This document shows, piece after piece, positions 46,231-54,296 of a stretch of 64,000 nucleotides of DNA; the first letter of the stretch is position 1; each line of letters starts with the position of its first letter. The stretch spans positions 1,004,001 through 1,068,000 of the forward strand of contig CP063375.1 of assembly GCA_022813675.1 (NCBI GenBank), in the 5' to 3' direction. The position numbers and the translations under genes are program-made. The notes below the pieces were generated by a model, which saw nothing but the letters and a program-made list of their open reading frames with translations, did no database searches and was not told where the DNA came from. The DNA comes from Deferribacteraceae bacterium V6Fe1. GTDB lineage: Bacteria > Chrysiogenota > Deferribacteres > Deferribacterales > Deferrivibrionaceae.

Positions 46231-47211
46231 ATGAACCATACTAACCAGCTTTTAATCTTTGAAGACAAAGATAAAAAAATAGAAGTACAGTTAAAAGAGG
46301 AGACTTTATGGCTTAATGCACATCAAATAGCGATTTTATTTGATGTAGATAGAACAGTTGTTGTTAAACATATTCGTAATATTTATAAAGATGGTGAATT
46401 AGAAGAAAGTATAACCTGTGCAAAAATTGCACAAGTTGCAGCAGATGGTAAAAAAAGAAAAATGAATTTATACAACCTTGATGTAATCATAGCCGTCGGA
46501 TACCGTGTAAACTCCAAAAAAGCCACTCAGTTTAGAATCTGGGCAACAAATGTATTAAAAAACTACCTCATAAAAGGTTATGCAATAAATGAAAAAAGAA
46601 TAACACAAGAAAAGTTAAAAGAGCTTGAAAATACCATAAAATTTATAAAAGAAAATATCAACACACCTTCCCTATCAGCCAAAGAAGCAAAAGGCTTGCT
46701 TGAAATCATAGAAAAATACGCTTTGGTTTGGCAATGGATTGAAGAGTATGACACCGGAAAGATTGATGCTAAAATCACAAGAAAAGAGAGAAAAAAGATA
46801 AGTTATGAAGAGGCAAAAGAGGCAATTAAAGAATTAAAAGAGTATCTTTTGCAAAGAGGCGAAGCTTCAGATATTTTTGGAGCTGAAAGGGACAGAGGAC
46901 TATTTGATAGTGCCCTAAATACAATTTATCAAAGCTTTGGAGGAGATGAACTTTACCCGTCTTTTGAGGAAAAAGCGGCAAATTTGCTCTATTTGGTTAT
47001 AAAAAATCATCCCTTTGTAGATGGCAACAAACGAATTGGTGCACTTTTGTTTTTGCAATTTTTATATGAAAATCTCACAAAAGAAGAGCTTTTCAGCAAA
47101 TTTAACAGCAATACCCTAACTGCTCTTTGCTATCTTGTAGCAGCAAGCCCTGCTGAGCAAAAAGAGCAATTAATAAAACTAATCATGAATTTTATATCTT
47201 TTGAAAGTTAA
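46231..47211 (+). CDS. RhuM-like protein fused to a Fic/Doc domain
   Basis: The 326-residue protein has an N-terminal RhuM-like half (residues 1-110: EVQLKEETLWLNAHQIAILF, YNLDVIIAVGYRVNSKKATQFRIWA), a coiled-coil linker and a C-terminal Fic/Doc domain with HPFVDGNKRIGAL near residue 265, where the His, Asp/Gly, Asn and Arg of the AMP- or phosphate-transfer site are all present. Fic proteins modify protein targets with nucleotide parts; Doc phosphorylates EF-Tu. RhuM-Fic genes are common companions of type I restriction loci. No partner antitoxin with an inhibitory helix is seen. It lies between hsdM and hsdS with gaps of 3 bases. Confidence 0.88.
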   Translation: MNHTNQLLIFEDKDKKIEVQLKEETLWLNAHQIAILFDVDRTVVVKHIRNIYKDGELEESITCAKIAQVAADGKKRKMNLYNLDVIIAVGYRVNSKKATQFRIWATNVLKNYLIKGYAINEKRITQEKLKELENTIKFIKENINTPSLSAKEAKGLLEIIEKYALVWQWIEEYDTGKIDAKITRKERKKISYEEAKEAIKELKEYLLQRGEASDIFGAERDRGLFDSALNTIYQSFGGDELYPSFEEKAANLLYLVIKNHPFVDGNKRIGALLFLQFLYENLTKEELFSKFNSNTLTALCYLVAASPAEQKEQLIKLIMNFISFES

Positions 47212-47214
47212 AAT

Positions 47215-48375
47215 ATGGAAATAGAAATGAGCGAAAAAATACCTAAAGGATGGAAAAGGGTTAAGTTTACAAATATTGCTGAAGTGATTGGAGGTGGGAC
47301 ACCTTCTAAAAGTAATCCTGATTATTGGAATGGAGATATTGACTGGCTAACTATTAATGATTTTAATAAAAGATTAAAATATGTAAGAGAAGCCAAGGAA
47401 AGGATTACAAAATTAGGATTAGAACAAAGCAGTACAAAAATTTTAAATAAATGGGATATTGTAATATCAGCAAGAGGAACAGTAGGAGTTATTGCAGTTT
47501 TAGGAAAAGAAATGGCATTTAATCAATCTATTTATGGTGTACGTGCTAATACCCTTTTTACCTTTAATGATTATGTGTATTATTTACTCAGATATAAAAT
47601 TAGCGAACTTAAACAAGCTTCATACGGAGCAGTTTTTGATACCATTACAAAGTCTACATTTGAAAACATAGAAGTTAACATTCCAGAATCTATCAATGAA
47701 CAAAAAGCCATTGCTGATGTTCTTTCATCAATTGACGACAAAATAGACCTGCTCCACCAACAGAATAAAACCCTGGAAGATATGGCACAAACACTTTTTC
47801 GAAAATGGTTTATAGAAGATGCTAAAGAGGATTGGGAAGAAGTGAAGTTAGGAGATTTTTTTCCTGTTACAACTGGTAAAAAGAATGCAAATTTTTGTAC
47901 CGAAGATGGAGAATATCCTTTTTTTACTTGTTCTCAACAAATTTTTAAAGCACCATCTTATAGCTTTGAAGGGCATGCTATTTTACTTGCTGGAAATGGC
48001 GATTTTAATGTAAAGAGATATTGTGGAAAATTTGAAGCTTATCAAAGAACATATGTTTTAATTCCTTATAATGAAGAATATATTGGTTTTTTATATACAT
48101 TAATCAAATATTTTCTTCCAGAAATCACTGGTGGATATCGTGGAAGTGTAATCAATTTCATAACAAAAGGTATGATAGAAAATTTTTCATTCAAATTACC
48201 ACGAAATAGAGAAACAAACGAAAAATTAAGAAAAAATTTAAAAAGTTTTAATTTAATTTATCAGAAAATTGATTTTAATTTAGCTCAAATCCGCACCCTT
48301 GAAAAACTTCGAGATACATTATTACCAAAACTAATGAGCGGAGAAGTGAGGGTGAAATATGAAAAAATATCATGA
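47215..48375 (+). CDS. hsdS: Type I restriction-modification specificity subunit
   Basis: The 386-residue protein has two target-recognition domains separated by conserved helices: the first starts IPKGWKRVKFTNIAEVIGGGTP and ends in SINEQKAIADVLSSIDDKIDLLHQQNKTLEDMA; the second runs from WEEVKLGDFFPVTTGKK to the closing LRDTLLPKLMSGEV. HsdS sets the DNA sequence recognised by both methylation and cleavage. The specificity cannot be read from sequence. It overlaps the reverse transcriptase gene by 17 bases. Confidence 0.94.
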   Translation: MEIEMSEKIPKGWKRVKFTNIAEVIGGGTPSKSNPDYWNGDIDWLTINDFNKRLKYVREAKERITKLGLEQSSTKILNKWDIVISARGTVGVIAVLGKEMAFNQSIYGVRANTLFTFNDYVYYLLRYKISELKQASYGAVFDTITKSTFENIEVNIPESINEQKAIADVLSSIDDKIDLLHQQNKTLEDMAQTLFRKWFIEDAKEDWEEVKLGDFFPVTTGKKNANFCTEDGEYPFFTCSQQIFKAPSYSFEGHAILLAGNGDFNVKRYCGKFEAYQRTYVLIPYNEEYIGFLYTLIKYFLPEITGGYRGSVINFITKGMIENFSFKLPRNRETNEKLRKNLKSFNLIYQKIDFNLAQIRTLEKLRDTLLPKLMSGEVRVKYEKIS

Positions 48376-49867
48376 ATATATGAATGAAATATCAAGTGAT
48401 GAACTTTTGGAAGGTTTAATTGGACATGGCTTATTTGCTGATAAATTACCCCCTATTTTTACAAGTGAAAATTTTTTTAATTATTTAAAAAATAAATATT
48501 TAGATAAAAACAAAGAGTTACCTTTTAATGTAAAGTCAGGGAAAGACTATGTTAGATATGAAAATATCAGAAATGTAAATATCCCGAGACAATTATCCAT
48601 TCCGAATCCATTTGCTTATGCAAAACTGGCTAAGACTTTAGCTCATAATTGGGAAAATTTGAAAGAGTATTTTGAAAAAATTACAAAACATCATGAATAT
48701 AAAATAAGTAGAATTCATATTAGAAAAATCAGAGGGGAAAAACATCTTTTTGAAATGAACTATAAAAGCTTTTTCAAAGATAAAAATCCAGAGCTAAATT
48801 TGATGGTTGGGAAAAAATATTTAGTAAAGAGTGATATTTCTAATTGTTTTCCTAGTATTTATTCTCATGCAATCCCTTGGGCAATAAAGGGAAGAGAAAA
48901 TTCAAAAGAATCTAAAAATGATTGGTCAGACAAAATAGATGAAGCATCAAGGTTGATAAAACACAATGAAAGTAATGGACTATTAATAGGCCCTCATTCT
49001 TCAAACATAATTTCCGAAATTATACTATGTAAAATAGATAACGAATTATATAAAAAGGGATATCGTTTTATTAGAAATATAGATGACTATGAATGCTTTA
49101 CTGAAAATTTTGTTAAAGCGGAAAATTTTTTGTTAGATTTATCTAAAGAGCTTAAAAAATATACTCTAACCTTAAATATCAAAAAGACAGTAATCAAGGA
49201 GCTTCCACTTGGTAGTTCAAACGACTGGGTTCATCAATTGAACTCTCATACCTTTTTAGAAAATGAAAAAATTAATTTGCCAAAAATAAGGAATTTTTGG
49301 GATTTTGTTTTAGAACTATTTAATAAAAATGAAAAAAACTCATCTATTTTAAATTATGCAATAAAAATAATTTCCAAAAAGAAATTAAATAACTATGCTA
49401 TTGAGTATCATTACAATATAGTGCATCATTTAACTCTACTTTTCCCGTATCTTGTTACTTTATTAGATGAATATTTATTTATTCCTTTTATAAAAGATAA
49501 TAAGTTAATTAAATCATTATCAAATAATATTCTTGCAAATGGAAGAAAAAGAAATTTATTTGAAAGTATGAGTTATGCTTTATTTTTTGCAATGAAATAT
49601 AATATTAAATTAGATATAAGTGATTTATTTAAAATTGTAAAAGATAGTAATGATACAATTTTCATGTTAACTTCGTACTTGTATGAAAAAAAATTTGGGA
49701 ATGATTTAACTGAATATATAAATCTTGCTAGAGAAATATCTAAAAACAAAGAAGGGGATTCTAACTGGATTTTTATTTATGAAATATTGCCTGAATCAGA
49801 ATTATATGGTGATTTTAAACATATTAAAAGGAAAAAAATTTCTTTTATTAAGGAAGAATATAGATGA
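48359..49867 (+). CDS. Reverse transcriptase of the defence-associated (UG/Abi-like) type
   Basis: The 502-residue protein has reverse transcriptase motifs: motif A SDISNCFPSIY (Asp near 160), motif B GLLIGPHSSNIISEIIL (near 215) and motif C RNIDDYE (near 240), in which the usual YxDD Tyr is Asn but both Asp are kept. The motif A form, with FPSIYSHAIPWA, is that of non-retron, non-group-II reverse transcriptases of the unknown/Abi groups, many of which are antiphage. The C-terminal 200 residues are helical, Asn/Lys/Ile-rich and unlike a known nuclease or nitrilase. GAGGGTG precedes the ATG at 48359, inside hsdS; the end overlaps hsdR (ATGA). The gene is more AT-rich than its neighbours. The exact class is not resolved. 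Confidence 0.85.
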   Translation: MKKYHEYMNEISSDELLEGLIGHGLFADKLPPIFTSENFFNYLKNKYLDKNKELPFNVKSGKDYVRYENIRNVNIPRQLSIPNPFAYAKLAKTLAHNWENLKEYFEKITKHHEYKISRIHIRKIRGEKHLFEMNYKSFFKDKNPELNLMVGKKYLVKSDISNCFPSIYSHAIPWAIKGRENSKESKNDWSDKIDEASRLIKHNESNGLLIGPHSSNIISEIILCKIDNELYKKGYRFIRNIDDYECFTENFVKAENFLLDLSKELKKYTLTLNIKKTVIKELPLGSSNDWVHQLNSHTFLENEKINLPKIRNFWDFVLELFNKNEKNSSILNYAIKIISKKKLNNYAIEYHYNIVHHLTLLFPYLVTLLDEYLFIPFIKDNKLIKSLSNNILANGRKRNLFESMSYALFFAMKYNIKLDISDLFKIVKDSNDTIFMLTSYLYEKKFGNDLTEYINLAREISKNKEGDSNWIFIYEILPESELYGDFKHIKRKKISFIKEEYR

Positions 49868-52800
49868 CAAAAATAACTGAAAATACCATCGAACAATTCA
49901 CCATTAAATTACTTAAAAATCAAGGATACGATTATCTTTTTGGACCAGATATTGCCCCAGATGGAGAAAGTCCACTTAGAAGCTCATTTGAAGAGGTTAT
50001 ATTATTTGATAGACTACGAAAAGCCATAAAAAATATAAACCCAAATTTACCAGAAACTGCAATTGAAAATGCAATAAAACAACTTACCAACATACACACA
50101 CCAGATTTAATAGCCAACAATGAAATATTCCATAGAATGCTAACAGAAGGAATAAAAGTATCATACCAAAAAGATGGAGTAGAAAGAGGCGATATTGTAC
50201 GGCTTATTGATTTTAAAAACCCTCAAAACAACGACTTTTTAGTAGTAAATCAGTTTACAGTTATACAAAATCATATAAACAAAAGACCTGATATTGTTAT
50301 ATTTATAAATGGAATTCCGCTTATTGTAATGGAGTTAAAAAATCCATCTGATGAAAACGCAACAATAAAATTAGCTTATAACCAATTACAAACTTACAAA
50401 CAAACAATACCATTACTTTTTACATACAACGAAATTCTAATAATATCAGATGGACTTGAAGCAAAAATGGGCAGCTTAGCTGCCGGTTATGATAGGTTTA
50501 TGTATTGGAAATCTGCAGATGGTAAAAAAGAAGCATCACATCTTATAAGCCAGCTTGAAACATTAATAAAAGGGCTTTTAAACAAAGAAACCATTATTGA
50601 TTATATTAGATTCTTTATACTATTTGATAAAACAAAAAAAGAGGACGAAAAAGGACAGATAACTATTAAAACTACAAAAAAAATTGCAGCATATCATCAA
50701 TATTACGCTGTAAATAAAGCGGTAGAATCAACTTTAAGAGCAGTAGGAGATAATAATGAAAAAGAAAATATTTTAAGGGAAGAACCTGCCGCATACGGCC
50801 TTAAAGATGTTAAAGAGCAGCCAGTAGGAGATAAGAAGGCTGGTGTGGTCTGGCATACACAAGGATCTGGCAAATCAATTTCTATGGTATTTTATTCTGC
50901 CAAACTTATTCAAATGATTAATAATCCTACAATAGTTGTCATTACAGATAGAAATGATCTTGATGAACAACTTTTTGATACTTTTGCAGCAGCAACTCAA
51001 CTTTTAAGGCAAGAACCAGTTCAGGCTGACACAAGGGAACATTTAAAGGAATTATTAAAGGTTGATGCTGGCGGTGTTGTATTTACAACTATTCATAAAT
51101 TTTGGCCAGATGAAGGCAATATATATGAAACTTTATCAGAAAGAGATAATATTATTGTTATTGTAGATGAGGCCCACAGGACACAATACGGCTTTAAAGC
51201 AAAAGTAGATAAAGAAACGGGAGATATAAAATACGGATTTGCAAAATATTTAAGAGATGCACTCCCAAATGCGACATATATTGCCTTTACAGGAACACCC
51301 ATTGAAAGTACAGACAGAAACACACCGGCGGTTTTTGGAAACTATATAGATATATACGACATTGCAAATGCAGTAGAAGATGGAGCAACCGTCCCAATTT
51401 ATTATGAAAGTAGGCTTGTAAAATTAGACCTAACAGAAGAAGGGAAAAAATTAATAAAAGAGTATGAAGAAGAGTTAGACGAAAAAGGTTTCTCAGAAGT
51501 AGAAAAAGCAAAAACAAAATGGGCGAAACTTGAGGCATTAGTAGGCTCAAAACCAAGAACAGAAGAGATAGCAAAAGATATAGTCAATCACTTTGAAAGC
51601 AGACTTGAAGCAATGGACGGAAAAGGAATGATTGTTGTTATGACAAGGAAAATAGCAGTCAACCTGTATGATGAAATAATAAAACTACGCCCAAATTGGC
51701 ACAGCGATGAGCTTAAAAAAGGAAAAATAAAAGTGGTTATGACAACATCATCTTCAGATGAACCAGAAATAGCAAAATTTTATCAAACAAAAGAGCAAAG
51801 AAGAGTTTTAGCAGATAGATTTAAAGACCCGGAAGATGAGTTAAAGCTTGTAATAGTTGTTGATATGTGGCTTACAGGTTTTGACGTTCCTTGTCTTCAC
51901 ACAATGTATATAGACAAACCTATGAAAGGGCATACCCTAATGCAAGCAATAGCAAGGGTAAATAGGGTCTATAAAGACAAAACAGGAGGACTTATTGTAG
52001 ATTACATAGGGATTGCCTCTGATTTGAAAGAAGCTTTGTCTTTTTATGCAGAAAGTGGAGGAAAAGGAGAACCTGCAAAACTTCAAGAAGAAGCAGTTAA
52101 AATAATGCTTGAAAAGTTTGAAGTTGTAAGAGATATGTTTTATGGTTTTGATTACAAAAAATATTTTACTGCTGGTACTTCAGAAAAACTCAAAATAATT
52201 CTTGAAGCTGAAGATTTCATACTTGGACTTGAAAATGGAAAAAAACGATACGTTGACGCTGTAACTTCCCTTTCAAAGGCTTTTGCAATAGCTATTCCAC
52301 ACCAAAGAGCACTGGAAATAAAAGAAGAAGTAGCATTTTTTCAGGCTGTAAAATCAAGGCTTATAAAGTTTAACAGAAACGATGAGGAAACGATTGAAAA
52401 TTTTGAAACAGCCATAAAACAGATAGTAGATAAAGCAATAACTTCAAAAGGTGTTATTGATATATTTGATGCTGCAGGGATAAAAAAACCAGATATTTCT
52501 ATCTTGTCTGAAGATTTTTTAGAAGAGATAAAAGGAATGAAACGCAAAAACTTAGCAATTGAAACACTAAAAAAGCTGATAAACGATGAAATCAAAGGAA
52601 GGATAAAAATAAATTTTGTAAAAAGTAAATCACTTATGAATTCTTTAGAAGAATTAATAAAAAAATATAACAACAAACTTTTAACAGCAGCAGAGGTGAT
52701 AGACGAGCTTATAAAACTTGCAAAAGAGATAAAAGAAAGCGATAAAGAGCCAAAAGAAATGGGACTTAGTAACTATGAATACGCTTTTTACTGTGCAGTT

Positions 52801-53058
52801 GCAGATAATGAAAGTGCAAGAGAACTTATGGGAAAAGAAAAATTGAGAGAGCTAGCAACAGTTTTATTTCAAAAGGTAAGAGAAAATACAACTATCGATT
52901 GGGCTATAAGAGAAAGTGCAAAAGCAAAACTAAAAGTGATTATAAAAAGAATATTAAGACAGTATGGCTATCCTCCGGATATGCAGCAACTTGCAACTGA
53001 AACTGTATTAAAGCAGGCAGAATTGGTCGCAGATGAGATCTTAGCTCAAACTCAGTAG
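49864..53058 (+). CDS. hsdR: Type I restriction endonuclease subunit R
   Basis: The 1064-residue protein has the N-terminal PD-ExK nuclease domain (RPDIVIFINGIPLIVMELKNP, near 135-155), then a DEAD/DEAH translocase: Walker A HTQGSGKS near 330, VDEAHR near 434, AFTGTP near 475, and later helicase motifs including QAIARVNR. A helical C-terminal domain binds the methyltransferase core. Together with HsdM and HsdS it cuts unmodified DNA after translocation. The start overlaps the reverse transcriptase stop by four bases, so translation is likely coupled. Confidence 0.96.
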   Translation: MTKITENTIEQFTIKLLKNQGYDYLFGPDIAPDGESPLRSSFEEVILFDRLRKAIKNINPNLPETAIENAIKQLTNIHTPDLIANNEIFHRMLTEGIKVSYQKDGVERGDIVRLIDFKNPQNNDFLVVNQFTVIQNHINKRPDIVIFINGIPLIVMELKNPSDENATIKLAYNQLQTYKQTIPLLFTYNEILIISDGLEAKMGSLAAGYDRFMYWKSADGKKEASHLISQLETLIKGLLNKETIIDYIRFFILFDKTKKEDEKGQITIKTTKKIAAYHQYYAVNKAVESTLRAVGDNNEKENILREEPAAYGLKDVKEQPVGDKKAGVVWHTQGSGKSISMVFYSAKLIQMINNPTIVVITDRNDLDEQLFDTFAAATQLLRQEPVQADTREHLKELLKVDAGGVVFTTIHKFWPDEGNIYETLSERDNIIVIVDEAHRTQYGFKAKVDKETGDIKYGFAKYLRDALPNATYIAFTGTPIESTDRNTPAVFGNYIDIYDIANAVEDGATVPIYYESRLVKLDLTEEGKKLIKEYEEELDEKGFSEVEKAKTKWAKLEALVGSKPRTEEIAKDIVNHFESRLEAMDGKGMIVVMTRKIAVNLYDEIIKLRPNWHSDELKKGKIKVVMTTSSSDEPEIAKFYQTKEQRRVLADRFKDPEDELKLVIVVDMWLTGFDVPCLHTMYIDKPMKGHTLMQAIARVNRVYKDKTGGLIVDYIGIASDLKEALSFYAESGGKGEPAKLQEEAVKIMLEKFEVVRDMFYGFDYKKYFTAGTSEKLKIILEAEDFILGLENGKKRYVDAVTSLSKAFAIAIPHQRALEIKEEVAFFQAVKSRLIKFNRNDEETIENFETAIKQIVDKAITSKGVIDIFDAAGIKKPDISILSEDFLEEIKGMKRKNLAIETLKKLINDEIKGRIKINFVKSKSLMNSLEELIKKYNNKLLTAAEVIDELIKLAKEIKESDKEPKEMGLSNYEYAFYCAVADNESARELMGKEKLRELATVLFQKVRENTTIDWAIRESAKAKLKVIIKRILRQYGYPPDMQQLATETVLKQAELVADEILAQTQ

Positions 53059-53060
53059 TA

Positions 53061-53093
53061 GGTAGTGTTCACAATTTTGTTACAATGTGAATG
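53061..53093 (+). other. Sequence resembling an IS256-family terminus
   Basis: GGTAGTGTTCACAATTTTG right after hsdR shares its first eight bases and general form with the IS end at 43682, and contains TTCACA ... TGTGAA. No transposase follows. It may be a solo terminal remnant of another IS. Confidence 0.35.
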
Positions 53094-53106
53094 AATTGGT
53101 TTTTAA

Positions 53107-53259
53107 TTAGGTTATTTGTATTGTTATCAATAAGATAACTTTACAGAAAAAACAGTTTGGTCTTATCTCAAGAAAAAGGTTTTCTTGGATACTGATTCTG
53201 TAGAGCTTTTCTTTCGGAGATAACGACTCAAGATATTTATTAGTTATGGATTTGCTCAT
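53107..53259 (-). pseudogene. N-terminal remnant of a tyrosine integrase (arm-binding domain)
   Basis: On the minus strand, ATG at 53257-53259 with GGTGAGGTGA upstream opens MSKSITNKYLESLSPKEKLYR and continues through a stretch like the start of the DUF4102-type arm-binding domain of phage/island integrases (LSPKEKLYRISIQENLFLEIRPN), then degenerates and stops after 50 codons. The catalytic domain is missing. It points away from the tRNA-Leu gene, in the usual place for an island integrase. The remaining 277 bases up to the tRNA (53260-53536) show no gene. Confidence 0.5.
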
Positions 53260-53536
53260 AACATCACCTCACCAATTTTTTTGATTTATAAAAAATAATC
53301 ATGAGTAAAGTTTTGATTGCTAAAAAATTGAGAATAGATTTTGGGGATACAAAATTATTATAAAAATGTGATTTGGCGTAGTAGAAAAAGGTGAAAACCT
53401 CACCCCAAATCTCACCCTGATTAGGGTTAGATTGCGGTAAAATCGGGTAGATTATTATGGACAGATATGGAAGCCTAAAAGCTTTATAGTAAAGGTGATT
53501 CCGGAAAGTTATGGGATTGTGTGGAATATAAAAAAA

Positions 53537-53621
53537 TGCCCGAGGCCGGAATCGAACCGGCACAGGCTAAACGCCCAAGGGATTTTAAGTCCCTCGTGTC
53601 TACCAATTCCACCACCCGGGC
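53537..53621 (-). tRNA. tRNA-Leu (anticodon UAA)
   Basis: On the minus strand the 85-base sequence folds as a tRNA with a long variable arm: acceptor GCCCGGG with CTCGGGC, discriminator A, D-arm TGGTGGAATTGGTAGACAC, anticodon stem AGGGA/TCCCT with loop CTTAAAA (anticodon TAA), and T-arm GCCGGTTCGATTCCGGC. The CCA end is not encoded. Its 3' end faces the integrase remnant, a common integration target. Confidence 0.95.
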
Positions 53622-53648
53622 AACTTCAAAAAATAAGAAGTAGAGAGA

Positions 53649-53677
53649 CTTATATAAAAATCTCTCTGCTTTGTCAA
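53649..53677 (-). promoter_or_regulatory. Promoter of tRNA-Leu, overlapping a hairpin
   Basis: On the minus strand TTGACA (53672-53677), a 17-base spacer and TATAAG (53649-53654) form a strong promoter about 28 bases before the tRNA. The same stretch holds AGAGAGA/TCTCTCT (53642-53648 and 53661-53667) followed by a T-rich run, which may end transcription from the upstream gene at 53694. Confidence 0.8.
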
Positions 53678-53693
53678 CTTAAAAGAGGAGATA

Positions 53694-54215
53694 TTACATG
53701 AATTTTATGGAATGCTTACCTTTAAGCTCGGCAATAAATTTATTAAACAATTCTGCTCTTTTTTTAGCTTCAAGCCTTGCTAATGCTGCTGTCCTGTCTT
53801 TTATGTCGGATTCTTTCATAAACTTTTCCAACTCATCCTTTTCTATTACAATTTTATCTTGAACCTCTTTTTTTATGACAGCGGTAATCAACATGGTGTC
53901 TTTATCCATATTGCCGTTGCTGTGACTTTTTAGAAGCTTGTCATCACCTTTAATATTTTCTTTGGCATAATCCAATATAATTTGTCTTGTGATATAGTAA
54001 TCGGCAATTTGTTTTATTCCATCTTCTGTTTCAAGCATCTTTTTATACTTTTCGCCTAACAGTGTGTCCACGTAATTGGTTAGGTCACTGACTTTAATCT
54101 CATTCCCATCAAAGACTGCAACTATTTTACCTTTTTCACTTGAGCCAAACTGTGCAAATGCAACAATGCTTGCAAATATTACAATTAAAAATACTACACC
54201 TAGAAGCTTTTTCAT
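53694..54215 (-). CDS. Periplasmic SurA-N-like protein without a PPIase domain
   Basis: The 173-residue protein has a signal peptide (ends IVAFAQF), then a helical domain starting KIVAVFDGNEIKVSDLTNYVDTL, the form of SurA/PrsA N-terminal domains (NGxxIxxSDLxxxV), and a long charged helical tail. No parvulin isomerase domain follows. It is probably a periplasmic chaperone or assembly factor. It lies downstream of the octaheme cytochrome gene, so a role in maturing that protein is possible. GGAGGAC precedes the ATG. Confidence 0.7.
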   Translation of the reverse strand: MKKLLGVVFLIVIFASIVAFAQFGSSEKGKIVAVFDGNEIKVSDLTNYVDTLLGEKYKKMLETEDGIKQIADYYITRQIILDYAKENIKGDDKLLKSHSNGNMDKDTMLITAVIKKEVQDKIVIEKDELEKFMKESDIKDRTAALARLEAKKRAELFNKFIAELKGKHSIKFM

Positions 54216-54273
54216 ATTGTCCTCCGATTATTTTCTTTAACTGAAGTCTGCAGCTTGCAAACCTCAGTAAAAG

Positions 54274-54291
54274 AGGGGGCGAGTGCCCCCT
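54274..54291 (-). terminator. Hairpin between the octaheme cytochrome and SurA-N-like genes
   Basis: AGGGGGC and GCCCCCT pair around a four-base loop. On the minus strand a TCTTTT run follows. It lies directly after the cytochrome stop and may reduce readthrough to the next gene. Confidence 0.75.
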
Positions 54292-54296
54292 AAATG

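Noticed and set aside
48359-49867. Retron or group II intron origin for the reverse transcriptase
   Set aside because: No msr-msd-like inverted repeats or intron structure can sit around it, since the gene overlaps coding DNA on both sides, and motif A is of the Abi/UG form.
43682-53093. Composite transposon formed by two IS ends around the restriction operon
   Set aside because: The two GGTAGTGT ends have the same orientation, differ after eight bases, and only one is attached to a transposase remnant.
53264-53563. Minus-strand open frame of 99 codons
   Set aside because: Its start lies inside tRNA-Leu and its composition is not protein-like; the tRNA and integrase remnant explain the region better.
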